Below, one piece after another: positions 16,192 through 23,860 of a stretch of DNA of 58,391 nucleotides. The notes under the pieces are model-generated. The model was not told the origin of the DNA. It ran no database searches and was given only the letters and a program-made list of their open reading frames with translations. How positions within the stretch are numbered: position 1 is the first letter of the stretch; each line of letters starts with the position of its first letter. The position numbers and the translations under genes were made by a program. This DNA comes from an uncultured Clostridia bacterium (GTDB taxonomy: Bacteria > Bacillota > Clostridia > Oscillospirales > Acutalibacteraceae), in contig CALGRR010000123.1 of the NCBI GenBank assembly GCA_937880805.1, positions 1-58,391 of the forward strand, read 5' to 3'.

Positions 16192-16749
16192 ATGAAAAAC
16201 GTTAAACTCAACAACACGCTCAAAACCGCAATAATGGCAATGCTGACGGCACTTTCCATAGTTTCGCTCTATGTTATCCGTATGCCGCTTATTCCCGCCG
16301 CACCGTTTCTTGAATATGATGCTGCGGATATTCCCGTTTTAATCGGTTCAATGCTTCTCGGACCCGTTCACGGTATGGTTATTCTGCTTGCCGTATGCCT
16401 TATTCAGGCATTGACCGTGAGTGCATCAAGCGGCTGGATAGGCTTTGTTATGCACTTTGCCGCATCGGGTGTTCTTGTGCTGATTTCGTCAAATATCTAT
16501 AAGAAAAAAAAGAATTCAAAATCGCTCGTTGCAGGTCTTGCGGCAGGCTCTCTGGCAATGGTTATTGCAATGATTCCGCTTAATCTTATTTTCACGGGCA
16601 TATTCCTCGGTGCTGGAACGCAGGCAGTTGTTCAGATGCTCATTCCAGCAATTCTTCCCTTCAACATACTCAAAGCAGTTATTAATTCGGTTGCAACTTT
16701 TGCAATTTACACTCCGATTTCAAAGGTTCTGAAAAAATATGTCAAGTGA
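16192..16749 (+). CDS. ribU: Riboflavin ECF transporter S component RibU
   Basis: A 185-residue membrane protein, the substrate-binding subunit of an energy-coupling-factor transporter for riboflavin. It has six hydrophobic segments and the RibU-typical stretch RMPLIPAAPFLEYDAADIPVL (read here as two shorter pieces, near residues 29-49) followed by GPVHGMVILL. The ATPase and EcfT subunits are not in the window, as usual for group II ECF systems. An FMN aptamer half and an attenuator precede it. Strong AAAAGGAG binding site. It overlaps the next gene by 11 bases, implying translational coupling with the DNA repair enzyme. Confidence 0.93.
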   Translation: MKNVKLNNTLKTAIMAMLTALSIVSLYVIRMPLIPAAPFLEYDAADIPVLIGSMLLGPVHGMVILLAVCLIQALTVSASSGWIGFVMHFAASGVLVLISSNIYKKKKNSKSLVAGLAAGSLAMVIAMIPLNLIFTGIFLGAGTQAVVQMLIPAILPFNILKAVINSVATFAIYTPISKVLKKYVK

Positions 16750-17233
16750 GAAAAACTTTATAATCCACCCCATTCCCCCGCTTTATGATGAAAACAGCAG
16801 AATTCTAATTCTCGGTTCGTTCCCCTCCGTCAAATCAAGGGAAGCTGCATTTTTCTACGGTCATCCGCAAAACAGATATTGGGCAGTCGTTGCAAAAATA
16901 CTCGGTGAAAACAAGCCTGAAACCGTTGAAGAAAAAAGAGAAATGATGCTGAAAAACGGAATTGCGATGTGGGATGTTATAGCCTCGTGCGAAATAAAGG
17001 GCAGCTCAGACAGTTCAATAGAAAATGTTACCGCAAACGACCTTTCGGTTATCCTCAACAACAGCAAGGTTGATAAAATATTTGTCAACGGAAAAACAGC
17101 GGAAAAATATTATAACAAATATACATATCCGAAAACAAAAATCAAGGCAGTCTGTCTGCCGTCAACAAGCCCCGCAAATGCCGCATGGAGTATTGACAGA
17201 CTTGTTGAAGAATGGAAAAAAATAGCAGATTAA
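16739..17233 (+). CDS. DNA-deoxyinosine / uracil glycosylase (UDG family 6)
   Basis: A 164-residue base-excision repair enzyme of the uracil-DNA glycosylase superfamily, family 6 (HDG), which removes hypoxanthine and sometimes uracil from DNA. Visible motifs are the first active-site loop LILGSFPS (near 23-30), YGHPQNRYW (near 40-48) that lines the base pocket, and LPSTSPAN (near 139-146), the DNA-intercalating loop. Length is normal. Its ATG lies inside the end of ribU, so it is probably expressed from the riboflavin-controlled transcript. That pairing looks incidental, though FMN status and nucleobase deamination could both reflect redox state (speculation). A terminator follows. Confidence 0.9.
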   Translation: MSSEKNFIIHPIPPLYDENSRILILGSFPSVKSREAAFFYGHPQNRYWAVVAKILGENKPETVEEKREMMLKNGIAMWDVIASCEIKGSSDSSIENVTANDLSVILNNSKVDKIFVNGKTAEKYYNKYTYPKTKIKAVCLPSTSPANAAWSIDRLVEEWKKIAD

Positions 17234-17240
17234 AAAGAAA

Positions 17241-17268
17241 AACCGTCAGTTTGAACTGACGGTTTTTT
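17241..17268 (+). terminator. Terminator of the ribU operon
   Basis: Stem AACCGTCAGT / ACTGACGGTT with a TTGA loop, then TTTTT. Strong. Confidence 0.92.
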
Positions 17269-17417
17269 AGCATAAATCACAAATCCGAATATACTGTAAT
17301 ATGCGGACAGGCAATTTTTGAAATTTTTTGCTCCCCGATTTCAAATCAATGTTTATTTTACCTGCCGTATGCCCAAAATAATAACACAACAACAGCAAAA
17401 ACGGAGAGTGATACAAA

Positions 17418-17768
17418 GTGACCGTTAAACGGGGAGAGATTTATTATGCTGATTTAAGTCCCGTTATCGGCTCTGAACAAGGCGGCACAAGACCCGTGCT
17501 TATTGTTCAGAACGATGTTGGCAACAAATTCAGCCCCACGGTTATTGCCGCTGCAATAACAAGCCAGCGGTTCAAAACGAGTTTGCCTACTCATATAAGG
17601 GTTAATGCCGACGGCTGCGGTCTTGCCAAGGATTCCATTGTTCTTCTGGAGCAGGTTCGCACCCTTGACAAAAAACGGCTTCGCGAAAAGATGGGAATTC
17701 TTGACGAGCAGGATATGAACAGAGTTGACCGGGCTCTTTCGGTTAGTCTCGGCATAGGTACATTATAA
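17418..17768 (+). CDS. MazF/PemK-family endoribonuclease, orphan
   Basis: A 116-residue MazF-type toxin (NdoA/EndoA group), a sequence-specific mRNA interferase. Family marks are MTVKRGEIYYADLSP at the N-terminus, GGTRPVLIVQND with the catalytic Arg near 25, and ITSQ with the conserved Ser/Thr near 49. The start is GTG at 17418, eleven bases after GGAG. The 149 bases between the previous terminator and this start are too short for a MazE antitoxin of normal size and hold no such frame, and none follows. Orphan chromosomal mazF genes are common in Clostridia. An antitoxin encoded elsewhere is likely. A terminator follows. Confidence 0.93.
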   Translation: MTVKRGEIYYADLSPVIGSEQGGTRPVLIVQNDVGNKFSPTVIAAAITSQRFKTSLPTHIRVNADGCGLAKDSIVLLEQVRTLDKKRLREKMGILDEQDMNRVDRALSVSLGIGTL

Positions 17769-17784
17769 CAAAAGAACAACAAAA

Positions 17785-17827
17785 AAGCAGACCGTTCGGC
17801 GAATACCGTTCGGTCTGCATTGTTTTT
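17785..17827 (+). terminator. Terminator of mazF
   Basis: Stem GCAGACCG / CGGTCTGC with an inner GTTCGG / CCGTTC repeat, followed by a T-rich run. Confidence 0.85.
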
Positions 17828-17865
17828 CAGGTTTCCGACACGGAAATATATCCGTTCGGATTATA

Positions 17866-17890
17866 TAAAATCGCACAAGGGCGATGTTTT
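17866..17890 (-). terminator. Weak terminator candidate for the small ORF
   Basis: On the minus strand ATCGC / GCGAT around a six-base loop, then TTTATAT. The stem is only five pairs. Confidence 0.35.
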
Positions 17891-17902
17891 TGAGTGATTA
17901 GC

Positions 17903-18031
17903 TCAACGGCTGAGCAATGCGTTGAGCTTAAGAATTTTTACAAACTTGTTGAAAGTCATAAATTTTTTTTCACTTTCAATCTCCTTAAGAAGATTTGCTT
18001 CAAACTCTTTCTCGATTACTTCATACCTCAT
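17903..18031 (-). CDS. Candidate 42-residue protein
   Basis: A short reading frame, MRYEVIEKEFEANLLKEIES and on to NALLSR, that I do not recognise. Support comes from signals: AGAAAGGA lies nine bases before the ATG, and a promoter (TTGACT, 16 bases, TATAAT) is 33 bases upstream. In-frame ATG (18040) and GTG (18034) codons are also open. The product is highly charged with an amphipathic, probably helical pattern. The stop codon lies in a 9-base inverted repeat (AGCTCAACG / CGTTGAGCT). It is leftward, between mazF and the phosphoesterase gene. It could be a small regulator; there is no evidence that it is a MazF antitoxin. Confidence 0.5.
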   Translation of the reverse strand: MRYEVIEKEFEANLLKEIESEKKFMTFNKFVKILKLNALLSR

Positions 18032-18063
18032 CACATTCATTCCTTTCTGTTTGGTATGTCTTT

Positions 18064-18091
18064 ATTATACGCATATTTTCAAAAAAGTCAA
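18064..18091 (-). promoter_or_regulatory. Promoter for the 42-residue ORF
   Basis: On the minus strand TTGACT (18086-18091), 16 bases, TATAAT (18064-18069). Confidence 0.65.
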
Positions 18092-18096
18092 GTGAT

Positions 18097-18130
18097 TTTG
18101 CACAAATAACCGCACTTACATTTGTGCAAA
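18097..18130. promoter_or_regulatory. Perfect 11-base inverted repeat, possible operator
   Basis: TTTGCACAAAT (18097-18107) and ATTTGTGCAAA (18120-18130). It starts five bases upstream of the -35 box of the small-ORF promoter. Related words occur at 18196 (TTTTGTGCAA), 18242 (CGCACAAACAA) and 17870 (CGCACAAG), suggesting a cluster of protein-binding sites. Confidence 0.5.
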
Positions 18131-18308
18131 CTATACAAAGAAATGGTTTTGAAAAATTATTGAGGGTTTACATTTTTAATTTAACATTGCATTTTATTTT
18201 GTGCAACCTGCTAAAACAGCGTGGTCTGTTTTTGTTGTAATCGCACAAACAAATTGCTATATTCCGTTTTGGAATATTAAAGTTTGTGAAAGTTTTTTCG
18301 CAATGCAA
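18131..18308. other. AT-rich gene-free stretch
   Basis: No gene seen. It contains the extra GCACAAA-type words and a 7-base dyad ATATTCC / GGAATAT (18259-18277). No promoter of good quality reads out of it. Confidence 0.5.
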
Positions 18309-18338
18309 CAAAAAAGGCATAGCCGAAGCTATGCCTTA
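18309..18338 (-). terminator. Terminator of the DUF1624-mrp-serS-phosphoesterase operon
   Basis: Stem GGCATAGC / GCTATGCC with a four-base loop, followed on the minus strand by TTTTTTGTTG. Confidence 0.9.
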
Positions 18339-18345
18339 AAATGTT

Positions 18346-19332
18346 TTATACAAGGTCTACCGAATGGTCATATACGGGATACCACTTTGACGAGCCGAAG
18401 TTTCTTGCTCTGAAGAGAACCTCATCCTCATAAACCTCCATCTGGAAGCCCATACCGCCCCAGGGCACACCGTATCTGTTGATAATCATATATGTGGGAA
18501 GATTGATATAGTTAACGCCGTTGATTGTTTCAACGCAGGAGAAGCCGAATGCATTTTCAACAAGAGGTCCGTTGATGCCTGTATGAACGTGGCCGCTGAT
18601 AAAGAATACATTCTCATATTTTTCGAGGATTGACTGCACTCTGTCGCTGCAATCGCCGAGACCGCCGTCTTCCCAGATTTTATCCTGACCGTTAACGCCT
18701 TCAACGGGAACGTGGCAAACAACAAACATAGGCAAGCCTCTGTCGGCAGCTTCTGCAAGAGAATCATCAAGGAACTGATACTGCTCCTCTGCCATATCGG
18801 GATGATCCCAGGTATCCTCACCGTCATCAACAAGAACAACGAAACGGTAGCCGTTTATATCTGTTTTATAATATGCTTTGTCAATCTGCTCGCCCGCAGG
18901 ATTAAGCTCATTATAAAGGTCAACAAAACGCTGCCTTGCACCCTCCTGAGTTGTATCTTCAACGTGGCCCACATCGTGGTTGCCCATTGCGATAACCCAG
19001 TTTTCTGCACAGGGGCTTTCAGCCATTATGTTATAAAAGCTTTCCATTGAAGGACCGTCACCGTAGTTGGTAAGGTCGCCCGAAACGATAAGCGCATCGA
19101 TTGTATCAACCGAACGCTCAATGTCATTAAGTCCGTTTGCCCAAATCCACTCACCTATCGGCCAGTCAACATCAATATGTATATCCGAAACAATGGAAGC
19201 ATTTAAAAGGCAATCATCCTCTTTGGTTGCAAACTGAAGAATATCAAAGCTTCCGAGTAATGCACTGTTTGGAAAAACTGTGAGAAGAAGGGATATTACA
19301 AGCGAAATAACGGATTTTATTGCTAACCACAT
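18346..19332 (-). CDS. Secreted calcineurin-like metallophosphoesterase
   Basis: A 328-residue phosphoesterase with an N-terminal hydrophobic signal or anchor (residues 4-22). Metal and active-site motifs in order: SDIHID (near 48), SGDLTN (near 84), MGNHDVGH (near 116), CHVPVEG (near 205) and SGHVHTG (near 246). Length and motif spacing suit a 3',5'-cyclic nucleotide phosphodiesterase or broad phosphoesterase; the substrate is not known. It follows serS by 18 bases and is the last gene of its operon. It is the second of three phosphoesterases of this fold in the window and is the least similar to the other two. Confidence 0.9.
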   Translation of the reverse strand: MWLAIKSVISLVISLLLTVFPNSALLGSFDILQFATKEDDCLLNASIVSDIHIDVDWPIGEWIWANGLNDIERSVDTIDALIVSGDLTNYGDGPSMESFYNIMAESPCAENWVIAMGNHDVGHVEDTTQEGARQRFVDLYNELNPAGEQIDKAYYKTDINGYRFVVLVDDGEDTWDHPDMAEEQYQFLDDSLAEAADRGLPMFVVCHVPVEGVNGQDKIWEDGGLGDCSDRVQSILEKYENVFFISGHVHTGINGPLVENAFGFSCVETINGVNYINLPTYMIINRYGVPWGGMGFQMEVYEDEVLFRARNFGSSKWYPVYDHSVDLV

Positions 19333-19350
19333 ATTAATCTCTCCTTACTT

Positions 19351-20637
19351 TTACTTAACTGGAACAAGTTTTTCTTTGCCGCCCATATAAGGACGAAGAG
19401 CAACGGGAACATTTACGCTGCCGTCTTCGTTGAGGTTATTTTCAAGGAATGCAATGAGCATTCTGGGGGGAGCAACAACGGTGTTGTTGAGTGTGTGAGC
19501 AAAATATTTGCCGTCTTTGCCGTTAACTCTGATTTTGAGTCTGCGTGCCTGAGCATCGCCGAGGTTTGAGCAGGAGCCGACCTCAAAATATTTTTTCTGT
19601 CTGGGTGACCATGCCTCAACATCAAAGGATTTAACCTTGAGGTCTGCAAGGTCGCCTGAGCAGCATTCAAGAGTTCTTACGGGAATATCAAGTGAACGGA
19701 AAAGGTCAACGGTATTCTGCCAGAGCTTATCAAACCACATCATACTGTCTTCGGGCTTGCAGACAACAATCATTTCCTGCTTCTCGAACTGATGAATTCT
19801 GTAAACGCCTCTTTCCTCAATACCGTGAGCACCTTTCTCTTTGCGGAAGCAGGGTGAATAGCTTGTGAGAGTGTGAGGAAGAGTGTCTTCATTAACGATA
19901 GTATCAATATATTTACCTATCATTGAATGCTCACTTGTGCCGATAAGATAAAGATCTTCGCCTTCAATCTTATACATCATAGCATCCATTTCGGCAAAGC
20001 TCATAACACCCGTTACAACATTGCTGCGAATCATAAAGGGAGGCACGCAATAGGTGAAACCTCTGTCAATCATAAAATCTCTTGCATAGGAAATGCAGGC
20101 TGAATGAAGGCGTGCAATATCGCCCTGAAGATAATAGAAGCCGTTGCCTGCAACGTTTCTTGCAGCATCAAGGTCGATACCGTTGAAACGCTCCATAATA
20201 TCGGTGTGATAAGGAATTTCAAATTCGGGCACAACGGGCTCACCGTATTTTGTAACCTCAACATTTTCGCTGTCATCCTTACCGACAGGCACGCTGGGGT
20301 CGATGATGTTGGGAATAATCATCATTATCTTTGTTACCTTTTCGGAATACTCTGCCTCAAGCTTTTCGCATTCGGCAAGTCTTTCTGAAAATTCGGTTAC
20401 TTTTATTTTGGCAGCCATAGCCTCATCTTTTTTGCCCTGAGCCATAAGAGCACCGATTTCCTTTGAAACCTTGTTTCTGTTTGCTCTGAGGCTGTCTGCT
20501 TCTGTTTTTACTGCTCTTGATTTTGCATCAAGCTCAATAACCTCATCAACAAGAGCAAGCTTACCATCCTGAAATTTCTTTTTAATATTTTCTTTTACAA
20601 GCTCGGGGTTTTCTCTTAAAAACTTTATATCAAGCAT
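19351..20637 (-). CDS. serS: Serine--tRNA ligase
   Basis: A 428-residue class II aminoacyl-tRNA synthetase that charges tRNA-Ser and tRNA-Sec. The N-terminal 100 residues form the long antiparallel coiled-coil arm that holds the tRNA (MLDIKFLRENPELVKENIKK start). Class II motifs are visible: motif 2 near FRKEKGAHGIEERGVYR-type sequence around 265-282, and motif 3 with the arginine in ALRPYMGG at the C-terminus. ISYARDFM and TSEHSMIGKY surround the active site. No T-box leader precedes it, since mrp ends 37 bases upstream and the two are probably co-transcribed. Confidence 0.97.
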   Translation of the reverse strand: MLDIKFLRENPELVKENIKKKFQDGKLALVDEVIELDAKSRAVKTEADSLRANRNKVSKEIGALMAQGKKDEAMAAKIKVTEFSERLAECEKLEAEYSEKVTKIMMIIPNIIDPSVPVGKDDSENVEVTKYGEPVVPEFEIPYHTDIMERFNGIDLDAARNVAGNGFYYLQGDIARLHSACISYARDFMIDRGFTYCVPPFMIRSNVVTGVMSFAEMDAMMYKIEGEDLYLIGTSEHSMIGKYIDTIVNEDTLPHTLTSYSPCFRKEKGAHGIEERGVYRIHQFEKQEMIVVCKPEDSMMWFDKLWQNTVDLFRSLDIPVRTLECCSGDLADLKVKSFDVEAWSPRQKKYFEVGSCSNLGDAQARRLKIRVNGKDGKYFAHTLNNTVVAPPRMLIAFLENNLNEDGSVNVPVALRPYMGGKEKLVPVK

Positions 20638-20674
20638 TTTATTTCAACTCCTGAAAAATAAACTTATCTGAATT

Positions 20675-21505
20675 TTAATTCATTTTTGCCAAAAAATCAA
20701 CAGCTTCGGCAACATAATCGTCATTAACGAGCTCAACAGCACCCTTATCAACAAGAGCTGCGTTGTTGGGGTCAATGGGAATTCTTGCAAGAACGGGAAC
20801 ATCAAGCTCCTTTGCAACCTCTTCAATTTTGCTTTCGCCGAAAACATTAATTTTCTTTCCGCAGTCGGGGCATACGGTGTAGCTCATATTCTCAACAAGA
20901 CCGAGAACGGGAATATTCATAAGCTTTGCCATATTGTATGCCTTTTTAACAATCATTGTAACAAGATCCTGCGGGGTTGTTACAATAACAATTCCGTCAA
21001 CAGGAAGATTCTGGAAAACGGTGAGCGAAACATCGCCCGTTCCGGGAGGCATATCAACAAACATATAGTCAACATCGCCCCAGGCAACATCCTTCCAGAA
21101 CTGCTGGATAACGCCCGAGATAACGGGGCCTCTCCACACTACGGGCGAATCCTCGTTTTCGAGAAGAAGGTTTACCGACATAATCTTTATGCCCGTTTTG
21201 CTGATTTCGGGAAGAAGACCGGTTTCATCAGCCTTTGCTCTTTCTTTAATTCCGAACGATTTGGGGATTGAAGGGCCGGTAACATCGGCATCAAGAACAG
21301 CACACGAATTTCCTCTTGCCTGCATTGCACTTGCAAGCATTGATGTTACAAGCGATTTACCTACACCGCCCTTGCCGCTTACAACGCCGATAACCTTTTT
21401 AACGTTGCTGAAGGGGCCGCAGGGTATTCTCATATCCTGGGCTTCTTTTCTTGAATCGCAGTTGCTTGCACAGCTTGCGCAGTTTCCGCTGCATGCTTCA
21501 CTCAT
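20675..21505 (-). CDS. mrp: Mrp/NBP35 family Fe-S cluster carrier ATPase
   Basis: A 276-residue P-loop NTPase (MinD/Mrp group, ApbC-like) that binds and transfers iron-sulfur clusters. The deviant Walker A is GKGGVGKS near residues 44-51. The N-terminus is cysteine-rich (CSGNCASCASNC), and the CxxC motif near the C-terminus (VCPDCGKK) binds the bridging cluster at the dimer interface. The DUF59 domain found in some Mrp proteins is absent, as is usual in Clostridia. It lies between the DUF1624 gene and serS with short gaps. Clients are unknown; aconitase in this window is an Fe-S enzyme. Confidence 0.94.
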   Translation of the reverse strand: MSEACSGNCASCASNCDSRKEAQDMRIPCGPFSNVKKVIGVVSGKGGVGKSLVTSMLASAMQARGNSCAVLDADVTGPSIPKSFGIKERAKADETGLLPEISKTGIKIMSVNLLLENEDSPVVWRGPVISGVIQQFWKDVAWGDVDYMFVDMPPGTGDVSLTVFQNLPVDGIVIVTTPQDLVTMIVKKAYNMAKLMNIPVLGLVENMSYTVCPDCGKKINVFGESKIEEVAKELDVPVLARIPIDPNNAALVDKGAVELVNDDYVAEAVDFLAKMN

Positions 21506-21521
21506 AATTACATACTCCTAT

Positions 21522-22307
21522 CTATTTAAACAAATTTATAATTAACTCAATGCCGTAAAATATTGCAAAAATCACGGGCATATGGGCAATATATATAATC
21601 AGGGCATTTCTGCCGAGAAATCCGAAAAATCTGTTTCTTTTGGGAAAACTCCATTCGGGAAATCCTTTTTTAACAAAATGAATTCCCGCAAATGCACCCG
21701 CAAGAAAAATAAAAATATTCGGTAATATCGGAAAATAATCCGCAGAGAAAAAAGAATCCGAATAAAAACCAAGCGGCATAAGCCAATTACTCTCATAAAG
21801 AGATTGAGGCAAGGCTAAGGCAACAAGGTTTCCGTATCTTAACACGCCGCTTTCAATTCCGCTGAAAAACGGATAAAGCACCGCACAAAGCAAAATCCCC
21901 GCAAAGGGCGGAATTTTTTTGATAAACTTTTTGCATAATGCAAAAATAAGAATTGCACACGAGAGAAAATGAAGAATGCCGAAATAAATTTCACATTCAG
22001 CAAAACCCATTGCAGGCATTACAAACACAGTGACTGCGGTAAATCCGAGTGCCACGCCGAGAAGTATCAATCCCCTTTTGAGGTTGCTGCCCGAAAGGCT
22101 TGTTGAAATACCCGAAACAAACATAAAAAGCCCTGCAAAAATAGGCTCAACGGGCATAAAAAACATAAAAATCTCATATGCCGCTACCTTGCCGAAGCAA
22201 GAATAAATCAAATAAAATGCATGATAAAATATCATACAAAAAACAGCAAAGCCTCTTGCTTCATCGATAAGATGTATCCGGTTTTCGCTCTTATGTGATA
22301 ATTTCAT
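21522..22307 (-). CDS. DUF1624 heparan-alpha-glucosaminide N-acetyltransferase-like membrane protein
   Basis: A 261-residue polytopic membrane protein of the DUF1624 / acyltransferase 3-like family. Marks are the N-terminal RIHLIDEARGFAVFCMIFYH with the conserved Arg-Gly and His, and the C-terminal GRNALIIYIAHMPV. About eight helices. Members transfer acetyl groups across the membrane to sugars of surface glycans or are of unknown function. It is the first gene of the mrp-serS operon, with GAGGT before its ATG and a promoter at 22352-22379. A seven-codon upstream frame ends in the ribosome binding site; probably incidental. Confidence 0.85.
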   Translation of the reverse strand: MKLSHKSENRIHLIDEARGFAVFCMIFYHAFYLIYSCFGKVAAYEIFMFFMPVEPIFAGLFMFVSGISTSLSGSNLKRGLILLGVALGFTAVTVFVMPAMGFAECEIYFGILHFLSCAILIFALCKKFIKKIPPFAGILLCAVLYPFFSGIESGVLRYGNLVALALPQSLYESNWLMPLGFYSDSFFSADYFPILPNIFIFLAGAFAGIHFVKKGFPEWSFPKRNRFFGFLGRNALIIYIAHMPVIFAIFYGIELIINLFK

Positions 22308-22351
22308 TATTTTACCTCGCTGGAGTTCGAATCATCTCACTCTATCCTATT

Positions 22352-22379
22352 ATTTTAACATAACATATTAAAAATGCAA
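22352..22379 (-). promoter_or_regulatory. Promoter of the DUF1624-mrp-serS operon
   Basis: On the minus strand TTGCAT (22374-22379), 16 bases, TAAAAT (22352-22357). Divergent from the gtrA promoter. Confidence 0.6.
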
Positions 22380-22386
22380 GCATTTA

Positions 22387-22415
22387 TTGACTTTATATTT
22401 AATTTGTTTTAAAAT
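22387..22415 (+). promoter_or_regulatory. Promoter of the gtrA-metF-metH operon
   Basis: TTGACT (22387-22392), 17 bases, TAAAAT (22410-22415). No SAM or cobalamin riboswitch fits in the 31 bases between this and the gtrA start. Confidence 0.7.
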
Positions 22416-22446
22416 AATTTGTATCATTATTATACGGGGGAATATT

Positions 22447-22992
22447 ATGATTGATAAAATCAGGGAGCTTCTTTTTAAAGTCTTTAAAAAGGAATCCTTT
22501 ATCGGCAAGCTTATTGATAAGCTTTTCACAAGAGAAATAATAACCTATGTTGTTTTCGGAGCTCTGACAACGGTTGTTAATCTTGTTGTTTTTTACATTA
22601 CAAAAAAGATTTTTATTTCAATCGGATGGGACGGAATTTTCAATGCCGTTTTCTCCTCTGCGGAAAGCGAAAAAATTCTTGCACTTCTCGGCAAGGGCAC
22701 GGATTATCTTGATGCAACGGTCATTGCGTGGGTAGCGGCGGTTATTTTTGCATTCATAACAAACAAGCTCGTTGTTTTTGAATCAAAGAGCTGGAAGCCT
22801 TCGGTTGCGGGCAAAGAATTTGTTGCATTCATCGGAGCAAGAGTTTTCTCTCTTCTTGTTGAGCTTTTGTTTATGTTTGTTACCGTTACGCTTCTTTCAT
22901 TCAACGAATTTATCGCAAAAATATTTGTTCAGTTTATTGTTGTTGTTCTCAATTATATTTTCAGCAAGCTCATAATTTTTAAAAAGAAATAA
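22447..22992 (+). CDS. GtrA family membrane protein
   Basis: A 181-residue membrane protein of the GtrA family, thought to flip lipid-linked sugars (polyprenyl-phosphate glucose and similar) for surface polysaccharides. The start at 22447 follows GGGGGAA; an upstream in-frame ATG at 22387 lies in the promoter. Four helices are visible, starting with YVVFGALTTVVNLVVFY near 33-49 and a second pair ending NYIFSKLIIFKKK. Between helices 1 and 2 is an extra polar insert of about 45 residues (FSSAESEKILALLGKG), longer than in many members. It is co-directional with metF (10-base gap), an unexplained pairing. Confidence 0.9.
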   Translation: MIDKIRELLFKVFKKESFIGKLIDKLFTREIITYVVFGALTTVVNLVVFYITKKIFISIGWDGIFNAVFSSAESEKILALLGKGTDYLDATVIAWVAAVIFAFITNKLVVFESKSWKPSVAGKEFVAFIGARVFSLLVELLFMFVTVTLLSFNEFIAKIFVQFIVVVLNYIFSKLIIFKKK

Positions 22993-23002
22993 GGAATTGA
23001 AA

Positions 23003-23860
23003 ATGAAAATATCAGAAATAATAAAAAGCGAAAAACCCGTTCTTTCTTTTGAGGTTTTTCCGCCGAAAAACAGCGAAAGCTATGAAAGCATAAAGGGTGC
23101 AGCACTTGAAATTGCCGCATTAAAGCCCGATTTTATGAGCGTTACCTACGGTGCGGGAGGCTCAACAAGCACCTACACTCTCGACGTTGCGCAGTCGATT
23201 CTTGCAAACGGAGTTACTCCGATTGCCCACCTGACCTGCGTGAGTGCTTCAAAAGAAAAAATCCGCAGCTACCTTGCGGAAATCAAAGAAAAAGGAATTG
23301 AAAATATTCTTGCACTCCGAGGCGACCTGCCTGCGGGTGTTACTGCAGAAAGCCTTGATTTTGTTCACGCAAGCGACCTTGTTAACGAAATAAAATCCTG
23401 CGGCGGCTTCTGCATAGGCGGTGCCTGTTACCCCGAGGGTCACACGGAAAGCAGCGGTCTTACGCAGGATATTAAAAATCTGAAAATCAAGGTTGATGCA
23501 GGCTGCGAATTCCTTACAACGCAGATGTTTTTCAACAACGATATTCTTTATAACTTCCTTTATAAAATCAGAGAAGCGGGCATAACCGTGCCCGTTATCC
23601 CCGGCATTATGCCCGTTACAAACCCCACACAGATAAAACGCATATGCTCGCTTTCGGGAACGGTTCTGCCCAGAAGATTTCTGCGTCTTGTTGACCGCTT
23701 CGGCGATAATCCCGTTGCAATGAAGCGTGCGGGAATCATTTATGCAACAGAGCAGATTATTGACCTTTATTCAAACGGAATAAATGCCGTTCACGTTTAT
23801 TCGATGAACAAGCCCGATGTTGCAATGCAGATACAGAAAAACCTTGAAGGAATTATCTGA
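23003..23860 (+). CDS. metF: 5,10-methylenetetrahydrofolate reductase
   Basis: A 285-residue flavoenzyme reducing methylene-THF to 5-methyl-THF, the methyl donor for MetH encoded two genes downstream. Start at the ATG at 23003 with AAGGA eight bases before; an in-frame TTG six bases earlier is less likely. Family motifs include SFEVFPPKN near 17-25, VTYGAGGSTS near 49, and ALRGDLP near 108. Length is typical for bacterial MetF. Stop and the next start overlap (TGATG), so translation is coupled to the MetH reactivation protein. Confidence 0.96.
   Translation: MKISEIIKSEKPVLSFEVFPPKNSESYESIKGAALEIAALKPDFMSVTYGAGGSTSTYTLDVAQSILANGVTPIAHLTCVSASKEKIRSYLAEIKEKGIENILALRGDLPAGVTAESLDFVHASDLVNEIKSCGGFCIGGACYPEGHTESSGLTQDIKNLKIKVDAGCEFLTTQMFFNNDILYNFLYKIREAGITVPVIPGIMPVTNPTQIKRICSLSGTVLPRRFLRLVDRFGDNPVAMKRAGIIYATEQIIDLYSNGINAVHVYSMNKPDVAMQIQKNLEGII

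Noticed and set aside
17269..17417. MazE-type antitoxin frame upstream of mazF
   Set aside because: No open frame of useful length in the same direction; the space begins with the preceding terminator.
17894..18240. Two overlapping rightward frames (71 and 81 codons) between mazF and the phosphoesterase
   Set aside because: No ribosome binding sites; they are phenylalanine- and histidine-rich and lie opposite the better supported small ORF.
22321..22350. GGAGTTCGAATC looks like the T-loop of a tRNA
   Set aside because: The flanking bases do not form a T-stem, no acceptor or anticodon arm fits, and the adjoining sequence is the DUF1624 start region.
22387..23002. SAM, T-box or cobalamin riboswitch for the methionine genes
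   Set aside because: The leader before gtrA is only about 30 bases long and the gtrA-metF gap is 10 bases; no conserved elements are present.
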